Below are positions 41,620 to 52,503 of a stretch of DNA of 60,735 nucleotides, piece after piece; the stretch's first letter is position 1, and each line of letters opens with the position of its first letter. The translations under genes and the position numbers were made by a program. The DNA lies in the NCBI GenBank assembly GCA_025765615.1, contig JAIVFJ010000344.1, positions 1 to 60,735 on the forward strand. Direction: 5' to 3'. The notes under the pieces are model-generated. The model was not told where the DNA came from. It ran no database searches and saw nothing but the letters and a program-made list of their open reading frames with translations. The DNA is from Zopfochytrium polystomum (taxonomy: Eukaryota; Chytridiomycota; Chytridiomycetes; Chytridiales; Chytridiaceae).

Positions 41620-42255
41620 AGTGACGATGGTAACATCATGTCCGTATCTTGGTCAACATGACGTGGTCGCTCAAGACGGTTTCCGCCAGTCCGCGCTGTG
41701 GGGCGGACCCCACGGGGACTGGTTCGAAGACGTGCCCCAGATCCCCTTCCCGCAAAGGCCGCCAAGCTGCGTGGGCTCGGTCGGCCTTGTCTTGTCCAAC
41801 GACCACTCGCTAGTCCACGGCGGAAGCAGCGGGGACAAAGTGACCTTGTGCTCGGCGCGACGGAATACTGGGTGATCTCGGTGCTATACCAGGGCGAGCA
41901 CAACGCACGCTCCAAGCCGGGTCCACCACCAGCGACTGCGTGACGCACAGCGCTCCCGCCAGGTACCAAGTCGTCGGTTTCTTTGGGCAGAGCGGCGACG
42001 AGGTCCACCAGCTTCGTGTACCTGCCGCAGACGCCCTCCCCCGCGCTCAACCGCGACGACTGGTTCCGCCTGGCCTCCCTGTCGGACCCGACAAAGTGCC
42101 TCGACTTCCCGCTCAACGCTGCCACGGGGATCGCGATGGAAATCTGGGACTGCAGCGGCATCGGCGTGCAGCAGTTTACGTACCGCGCAAGACAGCTGGT
42201 CAACCGCGCGACAGGGTGGTGCCTGGACCTCAGCAACAACGTGCGCGCTCAAATA
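41620..42255 (+). pseudogene. Jacalin plus ricin-B lectin gene, decayed
   Basis: Three frames together read like a jacalin-related lectin: SALWGGPHGDWFEDVP with the GG-x-x-G-x-x-F opening, HGGSSGDKVTL, LGATEYWVISVLY, and YQVVGFFGQSGDEV, the hallmark G-F-x-G-x-S-G-D motif, then FVYLP. A ricin-B/CBM13 segment follows: CLDFPLNAATG, EIWDCSG, QQFTY and WCLDLSNN, that is, C-x-D and Q-x-F/W strands of one and a half trefoil units. At least three frame changes (about 41745, 41850, 41990) break it and it stops after WCLDLSNN. It once encoded a two-module sugar-binding protein. Confidence 0.6.
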
Positions 42256-43776
42256 ATAAAGAAATCTCTTGTGAGAAACAGGTATTCAGCATTCGTAATA
42301 TCTTCTTCTTCCTAGCTGACATTTACCATCGCGGTTATTCAGGTTCTGGGCATTTGGCTGCATTAGTTGGTGTCCTTTGGTTCATTTCTGTGGCTTGCAC
42401 TGTCCAACTAGGGGCGTAGTAGTGAAAACCTTGCTCAACGGTCTCTCTTTATATTTCGATCGGTTGGGGGCAGCAGATGGAATAAACGAACATCACACGA
42501 TAAGTTTGGCTATGTTTTGCTGTGTCGCGCCTGCGTATCTGCATGCCGGCGGAGCACCTGAGGCTCGCCATGGTAGGCGGAGCGATTGGACCTCAGGGCC
42601 AACTCGAGGCACCGTCGTAATAAGATCCTTTTGAAAGGTCGCAAGCGATGCCTGGGAAAAGTTATGGCGTCGTGGATGTGATTCAGTGCCGGCATCCTCA
42701 GCTACGCAGAGCGAGGGCGACGTCCCGCCTTGGTGGGCGGTGAGATCGTCCTCAGGGTATTCTCGAGAGGATCGCAGCGAGAGTGCGCGGTGGCGCGGCA
42801 GGAGCAGAAACGGGTCGCCTGTGTGGGGCCGACACTTCCCCCGTGAGCCGTCCCCCAGCAATCTCTGACAAACTCTCACAAGGGGGACGGTGGCCCATTG
42901 CCGAGTTCAGGCGAGATTGGGGCTGTAGCGCCGAGCGCCGTCGCGCCGTACGCCGCTGCGAACGCCAACACCGACTTTCCTCCCATAAAATATATCTTGA
43001 ATTCGGGTCACGCAGCGCGCGATTTAGCCAATTGAAAAGAGCAGGGCTTCGGCAGCAGAGTTGGTTGTGTGTGAGTTTGAATGTGTGGCGGCAACAGAAA
43101 ACAAATAAGTCGAGAGTCTTGTTGACAAGGTGACGACTGCTCACACGGCCCACTCGCCTGCTCTCTCACATCGAGGCGATGGATCGCTCGATACCTTCGA
43201 TCCTTCCAAACAAATCTCCCTGTGACCGTTTTCGGGCGTCGGCTCTCCATCTCTTTTGATCTCTCATGCCTCGCTTTCTGGATTGGTTAATTGTTTAATC
43301 TCCCCTCGAATCCCATCTATCACATTAACGGTGGATCTCTCGATCTATCCCTTCGACCCTCCCAAAACGAATCCAGCGACCTTTTCTTTTGTCGTCTCTC
43401 GGTCTTTCCAGATTCGTTATTTGTTAGATTTCTCGATCCTTCCAACGTAAGCATGATCTCATTCGGAGTGATGGCTTTAAAAGATCGATTTCTGTCACTC
43501 AATGTTCTTCGCAAACATCCGTCCTTTCCCCATGGCACTCGCTCGCTCTAACCATGGTATTTAGATTTGATTGATTGATTACCTTCGGCCACTGTAAGAA
43601 CAACCACCTTCACCACTAATCGAACCCCGTTGTCTCCGTCTTGATAGGTCTCCCCGTAGGGAAGAACTGTGGTGAGCAATAGCAATCACGTTCATGGCAA
43701 GGCAATGTATTGAAAATAATTTGATTTAATTCTCTGTCACACCATCTTCCAACCAGAATCTATCTCTGATCGAATA
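42256..43776. other. Intergenic, no gene seen
   Basis: No supported frame. CGATC-containing segments recur between 43190 and 43500 (GATCTCTC, TCGATC with CCTTC), suggesting an old tandem repeat, and lie upstream of NLR 2. Confidence 0.5.
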
Positions 43777-46700
43777 ATGGCCACCCAAGTTACTGCAATC
43801 TTTGAGTACGGTGGCAAGGGCATGCGGATTTCTGTTTCTACCACCGTTCAGATGGATGATTTGCTTCAGCTTGTGGCAGCCCGTTGGAAGATTGCTGTTC
43901 CCATTCAGTTGGTCTATGTGGACTCTGCAACTGGTGATGAGATGATCCTTGATGTGGATGATGATCTGCATAGCCTGCTTTCTCAGAATTTCAAATGGAA
44001 AGTAAGTTGCTCTGTATATAATTAATTATTCTCTTTCTTATTTCGCCAAGGTTTGTCCTGCACAGACCCCCAGTTTCACTACCAGCATTGCTACTATGGT
44101 CAGATCAGCCCTGGACTCAATGGGAATCCTTTCCCGCCAGTTTTTTGGGCCCCATGCCAGCACTGAAGATGATATCTTTGATGACAAACTTGAATGCAAG
44201 AAAGGTGAGAGTTGTGGCCCAGTGAAGGTTTTGCCATGTTTGTTGCTTACTCGTGCCTTACTTATTTCCTGCAGAAAATTGGATTGAGTTGATGTCAGAT
44301 GAATGGGAGTGCAAGAACTCTGTTCAGAAACATCCTTTCTTCATTAGGTCAATTTGATTGTTCCTCAACTTGGACATAGCAAACTGATTCTTGTCGCAGC
44401 TACCGCCAGGCTTCTGAGAATATTGTTGCCAAGGATCTGTTCCATGAGATTCAGGCAGCTTTGTTGAAAGAATTCAGACGCATTGAAGAGTCCAGATTGT
44501 TTGGTCTGCATCCGTTTTTGGATGAAAAGTGCCTTGCCTTTGGCCAGAAGTGGGGAGTGAACTTCATGTATGGACTGTTTCACTCGTCAGTCATCATTCT
44601 GCTGTGTTCTGATGCAAGTATGAAGAGGATGCTTGAAGCTGACAAAAAGCCTGACAACTGCTTGCTGGAGGTGAAATGTTTTCCTTCTAATATTGCACTT
44701 TAACACAAATTTTCAGTGGGAGCTTGCACTTCAGATGAAGAGAGAGAAAGGCCACGACATTCTGCCTGTCCTTCTTTCAAGCAGGGAGGAGGCAACTCTG
44801 AAGAACGGCAAAAAGACAATAGCCTCAGTAGACTTTAGTACCTTTGATGACACAAAGTTTCCTGACCGTCCACATGCCCACCCACTAAGTCCTGGCCTCC
44901 AAACTGTGTGTGAAACTGTGAAAATGATTTTGGAGCTGAATGGGCCAAAGGCTCATCCTAATAGTGATGTTATCAAGTAGGCACACTCTTTGAGTTCGAT
45001 CTTTCGTTGTACTCTCCTGATTCTGGTCATCCTTCACAGGATTGTAACTGAAGCCAGAGAAGTATATAGTCGCCGTAAGGCAGAATTGAAGACTCCAAGT
45101 CCAAGCCAAGATATTTCTCTTCACAGATCCAGTTTGGCTGAATTGGAGGAATGGTTGTCTCCCCTGTCTGAAATGATGGATCTTGAGAGGGATGCTCTCC
45201 TGAAGAATGTACTTTCTGGATCCAGGGAGTGGCTTCTGAAAAAGGTGTTCAAGTTTCTGTTCCCAGATGGTCCTTCAGTCGCTTGCACCAACAGGGTAAT
45301 GTGGTTGAAAGGTGTGGCTGGAGTGGGCAAGTCTGTGATGGCTGCCATGGTCTCCAGGGAGCTGCAGGCGCAGGGGATGCTTGGTGGCTTGTTCTTCTGC
45401 AAGCATGATGACGACCATCGCAGCAGTGCTCGAAACCTGGTCTTGACTCTTGTGTTTGGTCTTGCAAAGTTCAGTCTCCCGTATGGAGAAATTCTGCTTC
45501 AAGTCAAGCAAACCAATCCAGATATTCTGTCCAAATCTGTATTTGAGATGATGAAAGTTTTGCTTGTCCAGCCATTGGAGAAGGTCGTTGCTGCCAAAAA
45601 GCTGAATGTGTCTGTAGTGCTGGTTGTTGATGCGCTTGATGAATGCAGTGTCATTGGGAAGAGGAATGAGATTCTGTCAGTATTTCAGGAACTGGACAGG
45701 CTGCTTCCTGATAATGTGAAGATCCTGGTGACTGGGCGTCCTGAAGTAGATATTGTGAAAGCCTTTGAGAAGATTTCATTTGAGGAGATTGAGCCAACGA
45801 CAGAGGAGAACACTCAGGACCAGATTGAGTTCACAAGAGATTTCCTCAGGTCTTCAAATGCTGAGCAATCTGTTGTTGATGAGGGGTCTGAGATTCTGGT
45901 GTCGAAGTCTGCTGGAATATTTGTCTGGCTTGTGACTGCTTGCACTTATTTGCAGAAATTAGAGACTGAAGAAATCACTCTTGAGCAAATTAAAGACCTT
46001 CCCGACGGTCACAAGATGGATGGAAGCATTGACTCGATGTATGACAGAATATTCAATGGCATCCTCCAATCCATCAGAGGGAGTCATTTGGAAACTCTTC
46101 CTGCTGTGCTGTCCACCATTGTTCTTGCCTATGAACCTCTGACTGCTGCCACAATCGTATCTCTGCTGGACAAGGAGGAACCTGAAAATGTGATGAGGTG
46201 CATCCGGATGCTTGATCCCATCCTTGTGCTTGATGGTTCCACCAAGAAGATTAGGACTTTCCACAAGTCTGTCAAGGACTACCTGACAACTCCAGAAAGA
46301 TGCAAGCTGTCTATTCAGATTGACCCGAAAAGTAACCACTCTGAACTTGCCAGGGTGTGCATCAGTGCAATGAACAAAAATCTGAAATTTAATATGAGTG
46401 ACCTGCCATTCTCTGATTTCCACTCTGAGATCCCTGATTTTGATGAGAAAGTGCAGAAGGGAGTCTCTGAGCATGTCAGATATGCAGTGAAGCACTTTTG
46501 GGAGCATTGCTTTGATTCCTCAGTGGAAACTACAAGCCAGACTAATGACGAGGAGAACTTGAAGAAACATACAGAGGCAACCTCTCCTATACAAGGCACA
46601 AAGGCCAAAGATACCAAGTCCATGTTCAGCTCCTTCAAGAGGAAGAACTGGGCAAAACATGAAGCCCAACTGAATGCTGAGTTGAAGGAAGGTTCAGTTG

Positions 46701-48872
46701 AGGGTGCTGCCCCTTTGTCTGTGACTTCCATCAGCAAATTACTTCAGATTGACGAGACACTGTTGGCTGAATTAGAAGCTCTTCTTGTGCAACACGGACA
46801 TCATTACCTTGAAGCATGCACTTTGATTGATTCACTTAATTTGGTGATTCCAGCCATGACCAAGCTCCAGAGTCTGGTCACTATCCCTGAAAAGAAACGA
46901 TTGCACACCCTAATGGAAGACGTAAAAAGGGTTGTGCAAAAGTTTCTCATTCCACTCAAGGCATCTGCCTTGCAAGTTTACTTCACAGCTGTACCCTTCT
47001 CCCCAAGTGACTCTGAGTTTTTTAAAACATTTGTTCAGAATGTGCCTGAAAGTGTGTCATGCCCCATAGTTGCCAAGGGGCAACCGAAATCTTGGCCTTC
47101 TTGTTTAAATATTCTGGAGGGACACTCTGAAATTGTCCAGTCTGTAGCATTCAGTCCTGATGGGCAGTTTGTTGTGTCTGGAAGTGGTGACCTTGACAGT
47201 CAGGATTTGGAATGCTTCCACCGGCCAGGAGCTGCATAAGCTGGAGGGACACTCTGGTGGTGTCTTCTCTGCAGCATTCAGTCTGGATGGGCAGTTTGTT
47301 GTGTCTGGAGGTTCTGACAAGACAGTCAGGATTTGGAATGCTTCAACTGGCCAAGAGCTGCATAAGCTGGACGGACACTCTGATTATGTCTTCTCTGCAG
47401 CATTCAGTCCTGATGGGCAGTTTGTTCTGTCTGGAAGTCGGGACCAGACAGTCAGGATTTGGAATGCTTCCACTGGCCAAGAGCTGCATAAGCTGGAGGG
47501 ACACTCTAAAAGTGTCAACTCTACAGCATTCAGTCCTGATGGGCAGTTTGTTGTGTCTGGAAGTAATGATGAGACAGTCAGGATTTGGAATGCTTCCACT
47601 GGCCAGGAGCTGGATAAGCTGGTGGGACACTCTGAAAGTGTCTGGTCTGCAGCATTCAGTCCTGATGGGCAATTTGTTTTGTCTGGAAGTCAGGACAAGA
47701 CAGTCAGGGTTTGGAAAGCTTCCACTGGCCAGGAGCTGCGTAAGATGGAGGGACACACTTCTGTTGTCACATCTGCAGCATTCAGTCCTGATGGGCAGTT
47801 TGTTGTGTCTGGAAGTGTTGACAAGACAGTCAGGATTTGGAATGCTTCCACTGGCCAGGAGCTGCATAAGCTGGAGGGACGCTCTGATGATGTCTGGTCC
47901 GCAGCTTTCAGCCCTGATGGGCAGTTTGTTGTTTCTGGAAGTCGGGACCAGAAAGTCAGGATTTGGAATGCTTCCACTGGCCAAGAGCTGCATAAGCTGG
48001 ACGGACACTCCAAAAGTGTGAACTCTGCATCATTCAGTACAGATGGGCAGTTTGTTGTGTCTGGAAGTGATGACTTTACAGTCAGGATTTGGAATGCTTC
48101 CACAGGCCAAGAGCTGCATAAGCTGGTGGGACACTCTGAAAGTGTCAACTCTGCATCATTCAGTCCTCATGGGCAGTTTGTTGTGTCTGGAAGTGTTGAC
48201 AAGACAGTAAGGATTTGGAATGCTTCTACTGGCCAGGAGCTGCATAAGCTGGAGGGACACTCTAAAAGTCTCAACTCTGCAGCATTCAGTCCTGATGGGC
48301 AGTTTGTTGTGTCTGGAAGTAATGATGAGACAGTCAAGATTTGGAATGCTTCCACTGGCCAGGAGCTGCATACTCTGAAGGGACACTCTCATGTGGTCAT
48401 GTCTGCAGCATTCAGTCCTGATGGGCAGTTTGTTGTGTCGGGAAGTTGGGATATGACAGTCAGAATTTGGAATGCTTCCACTGGCAGGGAGCTGCGCAAG
48501 CTGGAGGGGCACTCTCTTGGTGTCTCTTCTGTAGAATTCAGTCCTGATGGGCAATCCATAGTTTTGAAGGACAAAAATGATAAGAGAATTTTGGTCAAAC
48601 TTAGGACAGGATTGCCAGTTGAAAGAAGGGACGTCACACTAAGAGGTCCAATCCTGGCACACAATTTTAGTGCACGAAATTTTTCAGGGCAGCGACTGGA
48701 CACTAGCGATGCTGTCCTTGAATCTGTGATAACAGGTGGTGTTTGGTTCACCTTCAATGTCACACTAGTCTGTTTCTGGCTTCCACCTGATTTTCGTGGT
48801 CAATTCCAACTCCTTTCAAGGCAAAATGTTTTCACCCTAGGTGATGGAATTACTTCTTTTATAGAGTTTTGA
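43777..48872 (+). CDS. NLR-type receptor 2: PB1-like, TIR, NACHT, WD40
   Basis: Exons 43777-44001, 44051-44204, 44275-44347, 44400-44670, 44717-44976 and 45040-48872 match the intron positions of NLR 1; exon 5 is 260 bases in both. The PB1-like domain (residues 1-76) has YVDSATGDEMILDVDDDL, a good OPCA motif. The TIR domain (about 137-265) has FISYRQAS, FLDEKCLAFGQKW, VIILLCSDAS and CLLEWELAL, Glu 243 being the catalytic candidate. NACHT has GVAGVGKS (419-426) and Asp 525 in VVDALDEC, then FHKSVKDYL. From residue 1016 come 11 near-identical WD repeats plus a degenerate one, and a tail with FWLPPDFRG. A one-base insertion near 47190 in the first WD repeat breaks the frame, giving a stop at 47237; otherwise 1604 residues would be read. 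It could be an allele-specific lesion, a sequence error or a real truncation. Codons are A/T-richer than in NLR 1. Confidence 0.82.
47114..48506 (+). repeat. Eleven 126-bp WD40-coding tandem repeats
   Basis: Unit starts (CTGGAGGGACACTCT or variants) fall at 47114, 47241, 47367 and then every 126 bases. The first interval is 127, which pinpoints the extra base. Units code for 42 residues of the form L-x-G-H-S-x-x-V-x-S-A-A-F-S-P-D-G-Q-F-V then V-S-G-S-x-D-x-T-V-R-I-W-N-A-S-T-G-Q-E-L. DNA identity between units is very high, as expected if they exchange sequence by unequal crossing over or conversion. Confidence 0.92.
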
Positions 48873-49611
48873 TCCGTTGATATTCTGTGGTTCTGTTTAT
48901 GTTGCTTTGGGCAAACTGTTGGTGTGTTTGAGGTTGGGGTTACCTTGCAACATGCATCGCTCACACAGAATTTGTGAAAAACATTGCAATACAAAATCAA
49001 GTTGGGACCTGTTTTTGGAAACAAATATCGGCAAACACAAGGAACACACCCCATTGGAGTGAATGAGATCATCAAGCTCAACAACGTCGTTGCGATCCAT
49101 GGCCTCGACAATCTGGCTGAAGAGGCAGCGTTGGCCCATGTTCGTTGGTGTATCACATTACATGGCCAAAGTTCTGAGATCCCACCGCAATTGATTTCAC
49201 AGACAGAACACCATCAACACTCTCATCAAGATGCTGGCCATCGTCATTGCTTGCCCTTCCTTTATGCAATAGGATGGTCAAAACCTCAGTTCAGACGTTG
49301 TCACTTTCTGGATAATGTGGCTGGATGAGATACGCCAGGGCCACAGAGAACGAATGCATGAGAACCGACAGATGGATGTTTCAGAGTTTGAGTAAGCAAC
49401 CTGATCCATCGTCCTTCCTCCTCAATATCTGCATTTCTGGGTTATTTTCCAATCAATCTGAAACCAGCCAGGAAGGAGGCTAAGGCTGGCTGGATTCAGA
49501 CCAGATACAAAGAGCTCCGTATCCAAGAATACACACAGACATGGTTTTCTCATATCTGTTTAAAGACCCAGATATCTGGTGGAGGGCGGATGTCTGGACT
49601 TTGTCAGCAAT
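48873..49611. other. Intergenic, transition to the AT-rich tract
   Basis: Host-like composition without a supported gene up to about 49600. The first viral-type terminal sequence begins at 49612. Confidence 0.5.
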
Positions 49612-49665
49612 CTATGGATGCCGAAAGGGACCGGATAAATTTTTTTTAATAAGTGTCAAGAAAAT

Positions 49666-50294
49666 AAAATTTTAGAAATAATGTCCAAAAAGTAATGAAA
49701 AATATAATGTCAAAAAAGATTTAAATTAGAAGTGATATTAAAGTTTTTTATGGACTGTTTCGCGAGATTTTAGAGTATTTTCATCATCTTTATGGTAATC
49801 TTTTCTAATTTTTCTAATTATTTGACTTTTTTTTATCCCTAATCCTAATTTCTTGTCTTCTTTTCTAATAATGTGACATAAATATGGTGTATATTTTGAA
49901 TTAAAATTGTGTAATATATATTTATCGATTGAAATGTATATTACATCGGCAGCTAATGTCTTTTTTTTAACATTTCTAGCCTAATTTATGGTCACAAAAT
50001 ATTTGACAAAGTGTGTAATATATATTTATCGACTAAAATGTATATTACATCACCACTAAAAATTGTATTCTGAATATCACATCCTAATTTGTGTCACATT
50101 TCATCAGCTCTTCACATGAAACAAATAATATGTTTTTTTTCTAAAAAATTTTCATATATATTTTTCCAATATTTTCTTTCTAATTTATGATACATTTCAT
50201 TAGCTTTTCTCTAATATTTCCTTATTTGATTTCATTGTTTCGAATGGAACCCGTCGAACAGACTTTCCTGACTATTTCCTTTTTTGGAAATTAT
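49666..50294. other. AT-rich non-coding part of element X
   Basis: No frames. The 30-base segment around TATTTATCGA(T/C)T with AAATGTATATTACATC occurs twice (49912-49948 and 50013-50051). The TATCGA core is shared with the repeats at 53760-54110. Confidence 0.6.
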
Positions 50295-50514
50295 CCCTAA
50301 TCCTAACTCCTCAAGAAATTTATTATCTACTACAACTGTTTTGGTGATCGAATCCACCCTCACCGGCCCAATGATGAAGTGGAAACAACAGTTAGAGACC
50401 TGCATCTAGGCCCGAATACGCCGAGTGCGGGCGTGAGGGAAAAAAGGGCGAACCTTGAAAAAACCCACACTAACACCCAACGAAGAACAACCACCAACGG
50501 AAACTATGAGGCCC
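50295..50514 (+). repeat. 220-bp direct repeat, left copy
   Basis: Same length as 51804-52023 and differing by one visible substitution (AACGAAGAAC versus AACGATGAAC). It starts CCCTAATCCTAACTCCTCAA and ends ACTATGAGGCCC. Both copies are followed by a C-run/G-run hairpin and by TCGAAGAAAGAAAAGCGTAA. Confidence 0.92.
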
Positions 50515-50575
50515 AACCCCCCCCCGCAAGGGGGGGGGGTGGGGAATGCGTAGTGCCCCCCAGCTCGTAGGGGGG
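50515..50575. repeat. C-run / G-run hairpin
   Basis: Ten C (with the preceding CCAA) then GCAA then ten or more G form a strong hairpin directly after the left 220-bp repeat. The right repeat has the equivalent (52026-52048). Confidence 0.75.
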
Positions 50576-50790
50576 GCGAGTCGAAGAAAGAAAAGCGTAA
50601 GTCGAAGGGTAATGCAAAATTCGAAGAAAAGGCAGAGATCGAATCGAAGAAAGAGAAGGGGAAATCGAAGAATAGGCACAGTTCGAAGAAGAAGCAGAGA
50701 TCGAAGAAAAAGCAAAGCTCGAAGAGAAAACAAAAAGCAGAACACGAATCACATGCAGAAGCCCCCGGACTAATCAACAGGGGTAGTTCG
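50576..50790 (+). repeat. TCGAAG-type short repeat array
   Basis: About ten imperfect units of roughly 18-21 bases with the core TCGAAGAAAAAGCA(A/G)AG. A shorter version (52085-52190) follows the right 220-bp repeat. Confidence 0.75.
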
Positions 50791-50899
50791 AGGGGAAAGC
50801 AAATTAAGAAAAGCAAAAAACAGAGGCGTACCCCAAAAGACCGAGTGGTGGCGCCTGGCGGCGCCGCCCCATCCAATCTGGAGTAGGTGACGCCAGAGG

Positions 50900-51125
50900 C
50901 GCCGACCCAGCCGATATGCTGAAGGGCGGCGCCGCAAGGCGCCGCCCCAATCCAAAGGGTGGCGCCCTGTGAGGCGCCGCCCCGATCCGAAGGGTGGCGC
51001 CCCGATGCGCCGCCCCAGCCGAAGGGCGGCGCCGCGAGGTGCCGCCCCATTCCGAAAGGTGGCGCCCCGCGAGGCGCCGACCCAGCCGAAGGGCGACACC
51101 GCAAGGCGCCGCCCCAATCCGAAGT
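50900..51125. repeat. Array of about seven GGCGCC hairpin units
   Basis: Units of about 33-36 bases: (A)GGCGCCGCCCC, then AATCCGAAGGG or CAGCCGAAGGG, then TGGCGCC or CGGCGCC. Each unit is itself nearly palindromic around GGCGCC, so the array can fold as a string of stem-loops. It is very GC-rich inside an AT-rich element. Confidence 0.8.
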
Positions 51126-51803
51126 GTGAGAAGCGGTGCTGCACAGCGCCGCCACAGCGGCCGGCGCCGAAGGCGCCGGGAACGAGAAAATCCGTGACAT
51201 GGCAGGAAAAAAGGATCGGGAGGGGGACTCAACCTCCTCTCGTGTTCTTACCCGCCATGGTGAATCGAGATCAAGCAGGGAGCGACAGGGTCAGCTGTCA
51301 CTCCGAGCATTGCGATGGCGCAGGTCGGAGAGGATGCTACGATCGGAGGGAAAAAAAAAAAGGGGGGGGGGGTGGGGTGCCGAGGCACCTGGAGCGACGG
51401 GGCAAGGGAGGAACGTCGCAATACCACCAAACCAGCAACACCAGGAGATCTCGCCCACTTACTATCGCATCCCAGTACTGCTAATTTCCTGGGCCTCGGC
51501 AGGGGGAATCGCTTCCCATGCGATCAGCCTTGAGGGAGGACGCCGAGGGGGGGATCGCAGTGCCAACGATCTGAGAGCGTCCTGCTACTGCTATTTTCGC
51601 AGGCCAGCCAGGGGGATCGCATCCACGCTTCAGCCTCGCCGGTCCCGGCGCCGCGATCGCTCACGACGCTGCAGGGCCTGCTGCACACCGGCGGATAGGG
51701 CCCCACACCACCCGCCGCTGCCATCGAAGGCGGCGGCGTCGGCAGCGGCGGCGGCCGGGGCCGCTGCCACCCACCACCCCCGAAAATTGCAAAGTTTTTC
51801 CTC
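51126..51803. other. GC-rich unclassified sequence
   Basis: Lies between the hairpin array and the right 220-bp repeat, with a short A-run/G-run (51351-51372). Open frames on both strands look compositional. No domain is recognised. Confidence 0.5.
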
Positions 51804-52023
51804 CCCTAATCCTAACTCCTCAAGAAATTTATTATCTACTACAACTGTTTTGGTGATCGAATCCACCCTCACCGGCCCAATGATGAAGTGGAAACAACAG
51901 TTAGAGACCTGCATCTAGGCCCGAATACGCCGAGTGCGGGCGTGAGGGAAAAAAGGGCGAACCTTGAAAAAACCCACACTAACACCCAACGATGAACAAC
52001 CACCAACGGAAACTATGAGGCCC
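51804..52023 (+). repeat. 220-bp direct repeat, right copy
   Basis: Partner of 50295-50514. With its following hairpin and TCGAAG units it makes a partial second copy of a module of about 1.5 kb. Confidence 0.92.
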
Positions 52024-52503
52024 GGCCCCCCCCTTTCGGGGGGGGGTGGGAATGCGTAAGGCCCCCCCTCAACTAGGGGGGCCAGATCGAAGAAAGAAAA
52101 GCGTAAATCGAAGAATAAGGCACAAAGCGGCGAAGATGGAAAAGCGTAAATCGAAGGATAAGGCACAGTTCGAAGAAAAAGCGAAGATACAGCGTATACC
52201 CCCCAACCGAAAAGAGGGGGGAAAAACGAAGCGGAATGCATAAGCGCGACCCCCGACGGAGAAAATGGGGGAAAGGAACGAAGGAACCTAATCCTAACAT
52301 GAACATGTCGAACAAACTTCTCAACTTCTCATTTTGCGATTCAATGAATAAATTGTAATATATCAAAGATAATTTCAAACCAATTTAATATGTTATTTTT
52401 TTTGTCCTCATTATTTATTCTTGAGTGAGGTGATTTTCTTGACACTTATTAAAAAAAATTTATCGCATCCTATGGATGCCGAAAGGGACCGGATAAATTT
52501 TTT

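Noticed and set aside
48890..49330. Frames after NLR 2 on both strands
   Set aside because: No conserved motif, and frames on the two strands overlap at random.
50287..50312. CCCTAATCCTAA words as telomeric sequence
   Set aside because: Only single imperfect units occur at a few places (49838, 50295, 51804, 52287); there is no tandem array.
50406..51200. 264-residue minus-strand frame through the GC-rich cassette
   Set aside because: Its sequence is just the repeats translated (FGWGGAS and FFFELCFFFDL types); the right-hand module gives another frame with different content. It looks compositional.
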